A stretch of DNA of 64,000 bases, taken from NCBI GenBank assembly GCA_016748015.1, contig JAAOMT010000074.1:47533-111532 (forward strand), in the 5' to 3' direction. Positions 36,231 through 48,067 of the stretch are shown one piece after another. How positions within the stretch are numbered: position 1 is the stretch's first letter; each line of letters opens with the position of its first letter. A program made the position numbers and the translations under genes. The DNA is from Geosiphon pyriformis (taxonomy: Eukaryota > Glomeromycota > Glomeromycetes > Archaeosporales > Geosiphonaceae). A model generated the notes under the pieces. The model had not been told where the DNA came from, did no database searches, and worked only from the letters and a program-made list of their open reading frames with translations.

Positions 36231-37690
36231 AAAGAAGTTTTTTTTTGTTTTTGTTGTTATTGTTTTATAAGATATTTTAATTTATAATATTTTTAATATT
36301 TTTAATATTTTTGATAAAATTTTTAAAATTAAATTAAAGTTTATTAGTATTTAATAATAATATTATTTATTTCAAGTTTTATGTTGTTATTATATCTGTT
36401 TTTGTTTATTAATTAGTTTTAATAAAAAATAATATTTGAATTTTTTTGTGTTTAATTAAAAAAAATTATTATTTTATATAATACTTTTAAAATTAAGTTA
36501 ATTAACTTTTTTTTAATTATACAGTTTTTAAAATTAATTTATTTTTTATATTTCCAATTTTAATTGGTATTTAAGATATGTAATTATTATTATTTAATTT
36601 AAAATTAATTTAAATACTATTATTATTAGAATTAATACATTAAAAAAAAGTCATATTTAATAAAAGATTTCTAAATATTAGTATTATTTTAAATTTTAAA
36701 TATTTAGTTTTTAATTACAAAATAAATTTTTTTTTTCTAAATTTTTGTTTAAATTTGTAATTGGTTTAAGTTTTGTTTTATTAATACAAAATTTTATAAT
36801 AAGATTGTTGCTTTTTTGGTCTTTTTATTTATTTTTAATATTTTTAATATTTTCAATTTTTTTAGAATTTGAACTGATTAAATTGGTTTTGTTAATTAGA
36901 TTAATTATTGAATTTATTAATGTTTTGGTTTTTTTGGTTACAAAATTAGTTGGTTTTTTTTTTAAATATTAAAATAAAAAAAATATTAATAATTAAAAAA
37001 AATATTGGTATTTTTAAAAAAGTTGTTAATAATTTAAGTAAGATAATAATAAATTTTAAAATAAAATATAATGTAAATAATAATAATAATATATTTTATA
37101 AAAACCCAGATTTTTTTAAAAATAAAAAAATTTTGCAAAATTAATAATGTTTTAAAAGCTTTAAGCTTTTAATATTAAATTTAATACAAATAAAACTACC
37201 ACATAGTTGACTAATTTGGGTTTTAATAATAAATTAATTAAAATTATACAAAAAATAGTTTTTTTTTGAATAAGTTTGCTTTTGTAAATTTAATTTAATT
37301 TAGTTTTAACCAGTTTAAATGATTAGTCACATGTAAAAATACATGAATTATGTTTAAATTAAAACTTATTTTACAGTTATATTGTATTAGATAGTAATTA
37401 AACTACATTTTCTTAAAGCATTAAAAAAAAATATAATAAATAAATATTAAATTAATTATAATTATTTAAAAAAGTATTTTCAATTTAAATAATGTAAAAT
37501 TAAATTTATATATTTATAATCTATTAGTTAAAATATATTATCTTTTGCAATAATTTTTTATTTATTATTTTAAAAATTATTATTGTTTCAAAATATTATT
37601 TTTGGTTGTTTTTATACATAATAAAGTATAAATAAATTTTTTTAATTTTAATTTTAATTTTTGATTATTTATAAATAAAACTTTTCTAAA
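36231..37690. other. AT-rich spacer before the gene island
   Basis: Very AT-rich; the few open frames (for example 36745-36972) are Phe/Leu/Ile-only and not credible. Composition changes abruptly at about 37690, 135 bases before the NEDD8 start codon. Confidence 0.7.
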
Positions 37691-37824
37691 AAATCCAGCC
37701 GATCTGCCATCTAATACGGTGCTCCCGCCCTCGATTACCATTTATATACTTCGATCAAAAGTCTGAACTTTTGAAAGGACTCAATTTTCTCTTTTAACCA
37801 TTAACTAGAAATCTTAACAACAAA

Positions 37825-38514
37825 ATGCTCATTAAAGTCAAGGTATAGTATTTATCAAAGCAAACTAAAGATTTGTCTCTTCAATTACGAAAGGTTCTCT
37901 TAACACTCTTGTTTTTTTAATCAACTAGACCCTCACCGGAAAAGAAGCAAGTATCTTCTGTTCTTAAAGCCTTATTCCTTGAAAATTAAATGTACCCTCA
38001 AAATACTTATAATAGGTTTTCTTATTTGTGCCTATAGATCGAGATTGATATAGAACCAACTGACAAGGTTTGTAAAGAAAATTGAAATTCTATTTGAACC
38101 GCTGCGTATTATGTGTCTCATAGTTTGTAAATAACATCTCTAGATTACACGAATCAAAGAGCGTGTTGAAGAAAAAGAAGGAATTCCACCAGCGCAACAA
38201 CGTCTAATTTTCGGTGGTAAACAAATGTAGGTTGTTTCCGAATTCTCTATAGAAATATGGGAGATATTTGATCACAATGGCAGTTACTTGGTTTTTGAGG
38301 TTTTTTATCAATCGGCTTTTGTTATATATCAATGGATTGAAAAATTAACCAAAAGCTTATAATTTTCTTTGGGTCTTTGATTCATAATCAATAATAAATT
38401 ATAATCATATGTTGCTTTAGGGCCGACGATAAGACAGCCCTTGAATACAGCATAGAAGGTGGCTCCGTTCTACATTTGGTGTTGGCTCTTCGGGGTGGTA
38501 CTGTTCTCTGTTGA
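37825..38514 (+). CDS. NEDD8: NEDD8/Rub1 ubiquitin-like modifier
   Basis: Small modifier attached to cullins, switching on cullin-RING ubiquitin ligases. Exons: 37825-37842, 37929-37946, 38038-38067, 38144-38226, 38421-38514. Their product begins MLIKVKTLTGKEIEID, has [20 protein letters not shown] and ends LVLALRGG followed by TVLC. Ala before the final Arg-Gly-Gly is the NEDD8 signature (ubiquitin has Arg). The TVLC tail would be removed by processing. The first two exons are only 18 bases each. The second intron must start GCAAGT (37947) because a GT start nearby breaks the frame, making it a GC-AG intron. The 80-residue precursor has the expected length. Confidence 0.95.
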
Positions 38515-39068
38515 TTTGGAAATATGGAGGTTTATGTTATACCTTTCGAAGCATACGAATAATAGAAAATTGATAAAAATGTTCAAATGGACGTTCATTT
38601 TTTTTCCGAACATTATATATAGTTTATTGCTCTAGGCGTATTCGCCGTCTCCCTGTCATACTATTATAATTTTATACTTCAAACATTGATCCATTCATTG
38701 GATCATTCACCAAATACACATTGCCAAAGTGCTGCGAAAACATCTAAAATAGAAAGTAAATATGAACCTTTTGGTTTTTTAACTTGAGAGGGTCTGATCG
38801 AGTAATGGGTTTAAAGACTAACCTCGGTTTTAATGTATGTTAGCAATTATAAATTTGGCATTAATTAGATCAATCGTAATTAATATTATAAGATCATAGC
38901 ATTTAATATCTGCTGACTAGACACTAGGCTCGAAATGATGAAAAATGACGCATTCGAGATCATTTTACGATCTCGGAAAGGTGGTTATAAATATTAATAT
39001 TAAATCTAGAATTTGACTGCGAAAAGTCGATTCTTATTACTTTAAGTGTTCCCTACTACTTACTTGAA
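38515..39068. other. Intergenic region between NEDD8 and SDHA
   Basis: About 550 bases with no coding signal. It should hold the NEDD8 3' end and the SDHA promoter. No motif is strong enough to name. Confidence 0.6.
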
Positions 39069-41828
39069 ATGTATACGATTCTCAAAACTAGACTTCGAAA
39101 CAGCATAGTGGTAGGCACGTTTCCCCCCATTTATTCTCTTGCATTTCACAATTGAATTTTTGATTCATCTTGACCTTTTGAGAACACTCTCCTTGATATA
39201 AAACAGTTCTCTCCACGCACTTTAACTCGTGCCCTTCACGCTTCAAGGCCTACTGCACAAATAATTGCCTCACAACCATTGAGAGCAAAGGAGGCACCGG
39301 TAACTTTTAATTCCTATGTTAAGCACATCAAGTCTAATAATTATACGAGTACCTGGGGAGCATTTTTTCTGATACAATCGAACTCGATTTTTGATATTTT
39401 AGCCAAATTTGACCAGTAAATATGCTGTGATCGACCACACTTATGATGCAATCGTTGTTGGTGCTGGTGGTGCTGGCCTTCGAGCTGCTTTTGGTCTCGC
39501 TGAAGCAGGGTTCAATACAGCATGTATTACAAAACTCTTCCCTACTAGATCACATACTGTTGCTGCACAGGTATGAACCCGTGAATATCTCAAAATCATA
39601 TCTCAAAATCATATTTCAAATTTGTTCCTATTTATTCGATTCATTAACTTCCATCGTGTTTATAATAAGGGTGGTATAAACGCTGCTCTTGGAAATATGA
39701 CTGAAGATGATTGGCGTTGGCATATGTACGATACTGTCAAGGGTAGTGACTGGTTAGGGGATCAAGATGCTATTCACTATATGTGTCGAGAAGCCCCGCA
39801 TACTGTAATTGAGTTGGAACATTACGGGGTACCTTTCTCCAGAACCGAAGAGGGCAAGATTTACCAAAGAGCATTTGGTGGCCAAACTTTAGATTTTGGT
39901 TCAGGTATTCCTTACTTTCCTGTATTGTGGGATTTTAGGATGCACAATAATTCTTTGATTTTTTTATTCAGGAGGTCAAGCTTATCGTTGTGCTGCTGTT
40001 GCTGATCGTACTGGACACGCTCTACTTCATACCCTATACGGACAGTCACTGAAACATAATACAAACTTCTTCATCGAATATTTTGCATTGGATCTACTTA
40101 TGGAAGATCAAGTTTGTCGTGGAGTGATTGCATTGAATCAAGAAGATGGGACATTGCATCGATTTCGCGCCCACAAAACAGTGTTGGCTACTGGGGGATA
40201 TGGACGTACGTATTTCTCTTGCACGAGTGCCCATACATGTACAGGAGATGGTAATGCTATGGTAGCGCGTTCCGGTCTTCCATTGCAAGATATGGAATTT
40301 GTTCAATTTCACCCCACCGGTATCTATGGCGCTGGGTGCTTAATTACCGAAGGTAGGATACAAGAAAACTATTTTATGTAGTTTTAAAGTTAAATACTTT
40401 AAACAATCAGAAATTCAAATATACTTAGGTGCTAGAGGCGAAGGTGGTTATTTATTAAATAATAAGGGTGAGCGTTTCATGGAACGTTATGCACCAACCG
40501 CCAAGGATTTAGCCTCGCGTGATGTTGTTTCTCGTGCTATGACTATGGAGATCCGTGATGGTCGAGGCATAGGTCCAGAGAATGATCATTTAAGCTTACA
40601 GTTATCGCATTTACCTCCTGACGTATTACACGAACGTTTACCCGGTATCTCTGAAACTGCCGCTATCTTTGCTGGCGTGGATGTCACCAAAGAAGCGATT
40701 CCAGTACTGCCAACTGTTCATTACAACATGGGGGGTATACCAACCCGATATACAGGAGAAGTTTTAACAATTGACAAGGTAATAAAACAACCTATCTCCA
40801 TTATTATTCTTCCCTCCAAATCCAAATCTTATTTTCATTGCATCCTAAGTTAGGGAAACTATAAGCTAACTCTTAATCTAAACCAAAAACAAAATTGAAA
40901 ATTTCATCAATACTGATTTCACTACTAAATCACATTTTTGTCACAGCAAGGTCAAGACGTTGTTATTCCTGGTCTTTATGCCGCTGGCGAAGCCGCATGT
41001 GTCTCGGTTCATGGAGCAAACCGCTTGGGTGCAAACTCCCTATTAGATATTGTAGTATTCGGACGCGCAGTCGCTCATCACATTCGAGATACTTTAGAGC
41101 CTGGGACTCCTCATAAAGGGCTTGAACCTAATACAGGTGCAAAATCTATAGCGAATCTTGACAAACTCCGGAATGCAAATGGATCTAAACCTACTGCCGA
41201 AATTCGGCTTAACATGCAAAAATCCATGCAAAGAGATGCTGCTGTCTTCCGAACTAAGGAATCGCTTGACGAGGGTAAAAAATATTCCAATATTATTAAA
41301 AATTTTAAATGTGGGCTTAATCTTATGTCTCAATTTCTTCAAGGAGTGGAAAGTATTGACAAGATTTTCAAGTCATTTGAGGATGTCAAGGTCACAGACA
41401 GATCAATGATATGGAATTCAGACCTGGTTGAAACTTTAGAATTACAAAATCTTCTTACCAATGCCGCGCAAACGATGCACTCCGCCTCAGCTCGCAAAGA
41501 GTCGCGAGGGGCTCATGCAAGAGAAGATTATAAGGTTCAAATTATGGGTTTCCCAAGTAACTTTGCTTCAGAAGCTACACCAATTTCTAATCTTTTCTTT
41601 AATCAGGATCGTAATGATAAAGAATGGATGAAACATACTATATCATGGCAAGATCCAGAGTCTGGAGAGATCAAGTTAGCCTATCGAGCCGTAACGCACG
41701 ATACATTGGATCAAAAAGAATGCAAAACTGTATGTATTTAACTTTATGAAATTGATCCTCAAAATTAGTGACTAATTTAACACCTATCATCTCCATTTCA
41801 GGTGCCTCCGAAAGCTAGAGTTTACTGA
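39069..41828 (+). CDS. SDHA: Succinate dehydrogenase flavoprotein subunit, mitochondrial
   Basis: Complex II subunit that oxidises succinate to fumarate with covalent FAD in the mitochondrial inner membrane. Exons: 39069-39110, 39207-39299, 39403-39570, 39670-39904, 39972-40352, 40429-40778, 40947-41274, 41344-41534, 41607-41729, 41802-41828; 645 residues, close to yeast and human. The N-terminus ([14 protein letters not shown]) is Arg-rich like a mitochondrial presequence. Dinucleotide-binding motif [14 protein letters not shown]-linking His in SHTVAAQGG; active-site region [35 protein letters not shown] near the C-terminus. Introns 41275-41343 (69 bases) and 41535-41606 (72 bases) are stop-free and in frame; I treat them as introns because the family has no residues there and both show GT...AG. 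Confidence 0.95.
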
Positions 41829-42118
41829 AGAATAGGTTGAATTTTTGAATAGATAGACCTTATTGGTAGTATACGTTAGAATTGTTTATACATATACCGG
41901 CTCTGTAAATTAGAACTCTTCCCTTTTAATTATTTTATTGAAAAAATATATTGATTTTTAATGTTTGCTAAATAATCAATTTGCTTGATTCCTCTTTTTT
42001 TTCAAATGGTGATTTTCGTATCATGTTATTTAATTAAGTTGAAAGTGATACAAACCTCAGAATTTCAATATAGATATAAGGAATATATATACGTCGTCAG
42101 GCAGTTAATTTTGACTTT

Positions 42119-42951
42119 TTAAATTAACAATCTCTCAATTTGACCCTTTATTGCCTGAATCTGGGGCCTTAATTCCGATGCCTCGTTACTTGTTATCGAT
42201 GCAGCTATCACTGCACGACTGACTCCGCACGCACGACCTAGCGCGGTTTTTGATGGGACGAATACGTATGGGACGTTCTAAAACAATAGTGATCGGAGGG
42301 TTATATGAAAATGATGAACGAGTCTCAATAAAATGGAATTACGCTTAAGTCATTCATTTTTGCTCATGAAAGCACCTTATCTTCGCATAGTAGCGGTAAA
42401 TGTAGTAAGATTTCGATCGGTTCTGCATCTGCAGTCATCACAATGAATTCTGACGTACCGCGATTCAAAGTTTTGGTGGCTGTGAAGAATATATAATAAA
42501 TTTCAGATGGTGCATTAATTTAGTCATCATATGGTATCTACAGGGCAGTAATTCTAACCCGTCGCGTCTGAATTTCCAATTTTTAATAAGAAAAGAGGGG
42601 GAACCAAGAAACGAGAAATGAGGTTTTTTCGTCTTTGAATGGCGTGTGCGAAGCTGTTACGCTGTCGGTAGGTGTGAGTTTTTAAACTTGAGCAGTTTTA
42701 TTTTCGTTCTATTCCTTACTTAACGCCAAGAAAATTGTAAACCGAATTTTAAACTGATACCTTCATTGGCACCTTTTTTCAACTGTCGGTAGTGGGAAGC
42801 CTGCTGAATAAGATCGAGAATTTGGTTTGTCAAATCGGCATCAGCGAGTGGAAACGCTTTCGGATTGATTTCTTCTGCCTGTTAGAGAAAGAAGTAAATT
42901 AAGGCATAAAAGCAAATTTATTGAAGTTGAGAAAGATATTATCAATACCAT
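42119..42951 (-). CDS. SNU13: SNU13/15.5K box C/D and U4 snRNA-binding protein
   Basis: L7Ae-family protein that binds the kink-turn of U4 snRNA and box C/D snoRNAs, nucleating spliceosomal and rRNA-modification particles. Exons on the minus strand: 42951-42949, 42878-42761, 42479-42376, 42277-42119; 127 residues (human 128). Product: [37 protein letters not shown] (RNA-contact segment), [49 protein letters not shown], ending QIERLLI. Only the ATG is coding in the first exon; it is followed at once by intron GTATTG. Converges with SDHA, diverges from RLP24. Confidence 0.95.
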
Positions 42952-43150
42952 TTTTAAAGGAGTTTTATGAAACTTGGGAAAACGGTAAAATTTTAGAAGT
43001 TTATTGTAAATAGCCTTCATAACCACGTGCCATAATTGATTATCAACGGCTGACCTAAGACGGGCAATACATGAGTCAAAAATTGAGCTACTTTTTTATT
43101 CCAAGTAAACTTTTTAATATTTCGTAACTTGAAACTTCTCTACAACCAGA
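42952..43150. promoter_or_regulatory. Shared promoter region of SNU13 and RLP24
   Basis: The two divergent start codons are 199 bases apart. Both genes act in RNP/ribosome assembly, so a bidirectional promoter is plausible. No specific binding motif is claimed. Confidence 0.5.
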
Positions 43151-43885
43151 ATGCGTATAGAAAAATGCTACTTTTGTTCTTCCACCGTATATCCCGGACA
43201 TGGAACAATGTTTGTTCGGAACGATAGTAAGGTAGGGCTTTAAAACTTCAGAATCTCCAATACTTTATTTTCAAAGCTCTCTTATAGTTTGCTTTTAATG
43301 TCGACTTTCCATCTTGAGACATTTCGTTTTTGCAGAAGCAAATGCCATATAGCATTCAAACAAAGGCGCAATCCACGGAAAGTAAAATGGACAAAAACTT
43401 TTCGTAAAGCCGCAGGAAAAGAAATGGCAATTGTAAGTCAGCTGAGTGTGATTAGGAGTTTATTCATTTGTCAGGGGTCTCTTGAAATTTTAGGAAAACT
43501 TAAATATCCCTTTTTCTTTCATTCATATTCAGGATACGACATTCGAGTTCGAAAAACGTCGTAATGTGCCAGTGCGTTACGATCGTGAACTTATGGCGAC
43601 CACATTAAAAGCCATGCAACGGATTACACAGATTCGTGCAAAGAGAGATAGAGTGTTCTACAAGAACCGGTATTTAAGCTCCTCTTTAATACTTTATTGT
43701 TCATTTCCTAATGTACTTTTTTGCTTACCGATTACAGGATGGCTGGAAACAAAGAAAAAGAAAGGGCCGAATTTGTTACTGAAGTACAACGCAACATTGA
43801 ACTCATCCAAGCCCCTAACGCAAAGGTCAAGGAGCGTGTGGCAAAGATGGTCGAGAGGACAAAGCAGCGTATGGAGGTTGATTAA
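43151..43885 (+). CDS. RLP24: Ribosome biogenesis protein RLP24 (RSL24D1)
   Basis: Pre-60S factor that holds the eL24 position during ribosome assembly until the AAA-ATPase Drg1 releases it. Exons: 43151-43231, 43319-43432, 43533-43669, 43738-43885; 159 residues (human 163). The N-terminal zinc finger is MRIEKCYFC...[27 protein letters not shown] follows, then [18 protein letters not shown], which separates RLP24 from ribosomal eL24. The C-terminus is basic and helical ([17 protein letters not shown]). Start chosen by match to the family N-terminus. Confidence 0.95.
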
Positions 43886-44284
43886 TCTTGACAGGGGTTT
43901 GATAGAATAATTATTAATTTGTAACAAATAGATGATAGGGCTAATCAGCTAACAAGTCAATCTAAGATCTCAAATAAATTATACATACAAAGAAAAATAC
44001 TTGATTTATCTTCTTTTGAAAATTTTGGTGCTCGTTCACCTCCTTTTTTATTATTAGTTGTATCTGTTGTAAATTGAATTTAAATTTACTCCTTTGAATA
44101 TTATTATTATGCCCTCATCCATCCCTTCTAAGCTTATTGAACCCATGAAACGATCTATAATTTATACATACTCGAATTACTACTTACGCTATTCAGGCTT
44201 TCTTGTAGTATTCTTAGAATTTGCATCGTGAAAATATAGCGCGGATGTTATTGTCCAAATCTGCATTTTTTAATCATTTGTTTG
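43886..44284. other. Convergent intergenic region RLP24/VPS37
   Basis: About 400 bases between two stop codons. No coding or RNA signal seen; it should contain both polyadenylation sites. Confidence 0.6.
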
Positions 44285-45274
44285 CTATAGCCCAAAAATT
44301 CCTGGCTCTCTGCTCACTCTTTCCAACTTGGCATTCCTCAGATGATATACCTTTCTAACTTCCCTGAAATGTTTCAAAAACAAATCATTCTCCGATTCAC
44401 CTTCTAAGAATGATGTAGCCATCTGCTCGGATACTTCGTCCGACAATTGCGTATCTGACTTCAGCTTGGATAAAAGAAGATCTGGAGAAAATCGCTTGAA
44501 GCAGTAATTAAGCCAGAGTTAAATTATAATATATACAGCCAAAGTATTGGAGGAAAGAGAGACGCAAAAATTTTCAGAATATATTACATGTAATACGTTT
44601 TGTTGAACTTTGAGCTTTTCATAAAATTCCTCGTGTAATATTTTAAAAGCCCGCTCTTGTTCTTGAATGGACTGACGAAATCGAATTATTTCTTGCTCCC
44701 GCGCTAGTGTTTTCTCTTCAAATAAGCGCAATAGTAAATTGGAAAAACGTCAGACAAATCTTCTGCCCTGAAAATATCAATAACAGTCGAGAAATTAAAA
44801 ACATCTCCAGCCGTACTTGCCAACGTCTCGTTCGCCATTCGCATCTCATCACGCAAGGCTCTCATATTCTTTACGCGGTCTAATTCCTCAAAAAATGATT
44901 CGAATAGAACATCATTATGTGCGAGATCATTCAATTCTTCTTTGCTGCTTTCAATTAATGAGAATTCCAGTATCAGGTCGACTTCTTTGTGAGTGAGAAC
45001 AAAATGAGCAGCAATAACCTCTTTTCCAACAGTGTGGGAAATTGATCAGCTATTACAGCCTGCTTTGCGGGATTATTAACGAGCAAGGCAGAAAGGGTGC
45101 GATCTGGAAGTGGAGGAAGAGGGGGCGGTGGTCTGTTCTCATAGCTACCAAAGAAAACGTTTGGAATGAGTAACTAAAACAATAAAACACTAACTTGGAA
45201 AGCTCTGAAACAAGTCGGCCTTACGAAGGAATAAAATTTCTTTCTTCTTGAGTAGCGGGTGAAAGAGTGTCCAT
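44285..45274 (-). CDS. VPS37-like ESCRT-I subunit with Mod(r) domain, exon model uncertain
   Basis: ESCRT-I sorts ubiquitinated cargo into endosomal vesicles. Start ATG at 45274 (MDTLSPATQEERNFIP); exon 1 ends 45225 with donor GTAAGG, exon 2 starts 45144 (YENRPPPPLPPLPDRTLSAL), the last exon is 44494-44285. Mod(r) features: KEELNDLAHNDVLFESFFEE, KNMRALRDEMRMANETLAS, RLFEEKTLAREQEIIRF, EEFYEKLK and RFSPDLLLSKLKSDTQLSDE, ending RNAKLERVSREPGIFGL. The register changes near 45030 and again at an A-run (44743-44747). Each would be cured by one base, so either assembly errors or real frameshifts are present; very short introns are the alternative. Family assignment is by motif reading. Confidence 0.7.
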
Positions 45275-45486
45275 TGATAAAAAAAGTTTTAGGAGGGACG
45301 GGAAGACTTCGTGGCACGATATGTCCGTACCATAATGTGGCGGAATTCCTTTTGATTTAAGGGTGGCTTTGGTTTGACCCTATGACATCATTGACTTGAT
45401 TCACATTATCTAGGGTCAAAAAACTTTATATCGAAATTCTGCGAACATTACAACTTTCTATTTTGTCTATTTTCTTCAGGCTTAAA
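45275..45486. promoter_or_regulatory. Shared promoter region of the VPS37-like gene and PELO
   Basis: 212 bases between two divergent start codons, too short for separate promoters and long leaders. No motif identified. Confidence 0.45.
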
Positions 45487-47410
45487 ATGAAATTGATTAA
45501 ACGATACATTGAACGTGATTTCTCGGTATAGATTCCTGGCTTCTAATGAGATTTTAAATATTCGACATTTTAACGTCTTTTTTTCTAGGGACATGTTGTA
45601 CTATGTCCTGAGGAATTGGAAGACATGTGGCATGTGTATAACCTTATTTCTATAGGAGACCAACTTAAAGCAAAAACAATAAGGCATAGTTATTATTTTC
45701 ATGCAATTGATTTTTTACTTGTCCTTTTATTCAAGTTAAAAATCTTTCTTAGGCGAGTCCAAAATATAAGTGCGACTGGTTCTGTAGAGTCCCAACGCCT
45801 AAGTTTAACTTTAACAATTACGGTGGAGAATGTTGATTTTGATGCCCAAGCAGGACTTCTAAGAATTAGAGGAAGAAATGTGGTGGAAAACAAGTATGTT
45901 AAGGTAAATTAGTGAAATAAAAAAACTACATTACATTATAACCAATTCATAAGTTATAGCGAACCTTGTATCTTTTTTTTGAACATTTTTTAAAGATGGG
46001 TATGTATCATACAATAGATCTTGAATTGAACCGAAATTTTACTCTCTACAAAGCCGATTGGGACATTATCGCCCGTGAACGCGTCGAAGAAGCATGTGAT
46101 ATCACAAAAACTGCTGATATTGCTGCCGTTGTTTTGCAAGAAGGTATTTATAAATAAGCGTTCTTATGTTTTACTGTATAATTTTTTGCTTTAATATTGT
46201 TTGAAATATAGGATTAGCAAATGTATGCCTAATTACGCAACATATGACAATCGTTCGTCAAAGGATTGAGCATCCCATACCTCGAAAGCGCAAAGGTTCC
46301 GTGACGAATCACGAAAAGGTAAGTTCAAGAATGAATGAAAGGTATAATTAGTACAAATTCTTGCTTGAATTTCTGATAAATTCTCTTAGCTTTTAGGGTC
46401 TTGAAAAATTTTACGATCAGGTAATGCAAGCTATATTAAGACATGTTAATTTTGATGTTGTCAAGGTGGCAATATTAGCGAGTCCAGGGTTTGTTAAGGT
46501 AAGGTATAATTAGGCAGGTAAGGAAATGATGACCAATTTTTTAGGGAGGAGTAATGATGAAATTAATTGTACTTTGAAATCTAGGATCAACTTTACGAAT
46601 ACGTGTTTGCCGAAGCTGTGGTACTTATATTTCCTTTCTGTTTATCCCTTTTAATGTTCGTCTGATCAGAATGTAATTAACCCTATTACTTTTATCTCAA
46701 AACACCTTTTTCATTTGGCTACAAGAAAACAGATAACAAAGCTTTCCTGGAAAATAAATCCAAATTTTTATTAATACATTCTTCTTCGGGACATAAACAT
46801 TCACTTCAAGAAGTATTGCAAGATCCTGTCGTTCAAGCTCAGTTAGCCGATACTAAATATGCGAGAGAAATGATGACTCTTGATAAGTTTTTCAAAATGT
46901 TGAATGAAGACCCTGATAAAGCTTTCTATGGTTGGAATCACGTCAAGAAAGCAGGAGATTTAGGTGCAATTGGAACATTAATGCTTAGTGACGAGCTTTT
47001 CAGGTAAGGTATTGTTGAAGCGCTTTAAACGTCAAAATTATACTAAGTTAAAAATAAATTAGGTCAGCTGATATTCCTACCCGTAAAAAATATATCAAAT
47101 TGGTAAAATCTGTAAGAGATATGGGAGGGAAAGTGCTGATATTTTCTAGTTTACATGTGTCGGGTGAAAGTGAGTCATTTCTAAATTTTGTTCTATGAAA
47201 AGTCTGAACCAATTTATAATGATTCTTTACCCTAATCTGAGAGTGTATTTATGCTTTTGAAATCGAGATCTCAATCAACTAACTGGCGTAGCAGCAATTT
47301 TGAATTTTCCTCTGCCGGATGTTGACGAGGAAGAAGAGGAAGAGGAAAGAAAACAAAATACTGAAACAGTACAGAATACTGAGATTGAAGCTTCATCATC
47401 ATCATCCTAA
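45487..47410 (+). CDS. PELO: Pelota/Dom34 ribosome rescue factor
   Basis: Recognises ribosomes stalled at mRNA ends with Hbs1 and starts their splitting in no-go and non-stop decay. Exons: 45487-45525, 45589-45683, 45753-45903, 45996-46143, 46212-46318, 46397-46498, 46585-46620, 46726-47003, 47063-47169, 47268-47410; 401 residues. Three eRF1-like domains: [20 protein letters not shown] and [78 protein letters not shown], ending FSSLHVSGE and [14 protein letters not shown]. An acidic Glu/Ser tail closes the protein. It lacks the GGQ motif of eRF1, as the family does. The intron at 45684 begins GCATAG and must be GC-AG to keep the frame. Confidence 0.95.
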
Positions 47411-47511
47411 GAATACTGTGGTGTATTGATTAAATATATATCTATAATTTACTTGAAAACACCGATGAATTTCGAAAAGTTAAAAATAAGTATGGAACTT
47501 CTTGAGCTACA

Positions 47512-48067
47512 TTATTTTGAATTCTCAGAGTCTATTAAATCATTTTGTTGGTCTCGAAGCTTTATTCTGAGATTCATTAACAATACCCCGAGTCGATTGC
47601 GTCCCCTATCCTCCCCACCACCATCACCCCAATATGTATCGTTAGTGGTATGTTCAATTAGTTTCGCATCACCAGTATCCAACAACATTTGTTTCAACCG
47701 TGTGTGTTGGGTGAATTTAGCGAATAAAGCTCTCATCATTACGTCCTCTTTTACTCGTTCCCAATCTTTACGAAGTGGCAGGTCACGTCTACGACCTTCT
47801 TTCGCTGCTGCACCGGGTGACCCGATATTTCGTATATATTCCACTATTTCGGGGTTAGAATTAAATTTTTGGGCTAATAGCCGAATTATGGGCGATTAGA
47901 ATGTGATTATATTACATGAATCTGATTATGATGAGATTTTTACCTTGAAAGTAATGTTCGGTAGTGGGCCATTCTTGACCGTCAAGGTTTATCGGTGCCG
48001 GATAAAAATTACTAAATTCTCCATAAATATTTTTTTGACGATAGAATTTGATCTCTTCTCTTGGCAT
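47512..48067 (-). CDS. NADAR (YbiA/DUF1768) family N-glycosidase
   Basis: NADAR proteins are N-glycosidases; described substrates include riboflavin-pathway intermediates and, for some members, ADP-ribose on guanine. Exons on the minus strand: 48067-47944 and 47873-47512; 161 residues, close to E. coli YbiA. Motifs: FYRQKNIYGEFSNFYPAPI, WPTTEHYFQAQKF across the splice, IGSPGAAAKEGRR, RKDWERVKEDVMMRALFAKF, LLDTGDAKLIEHTTNDTYWG and NRLGVLLMNLR. All core blocks are present, so it should be active. Converges with PELO (101 bases between stops). The substrate in this fungus is unknown. Confidence 0.92.

Noticed and set aside
36745-37144. Phe/Leu/Ile-rich frames in AT-rich DNA
   Set aside because: Composition-driven; no Gly, Pro, Trp pattern or homology blocks.
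38640-38760. Possible tRNA or small RNA between NEDD8 and SDHA
   Set aside because: No cloverleaf could be drawn by eye and no box A/B pair was found.
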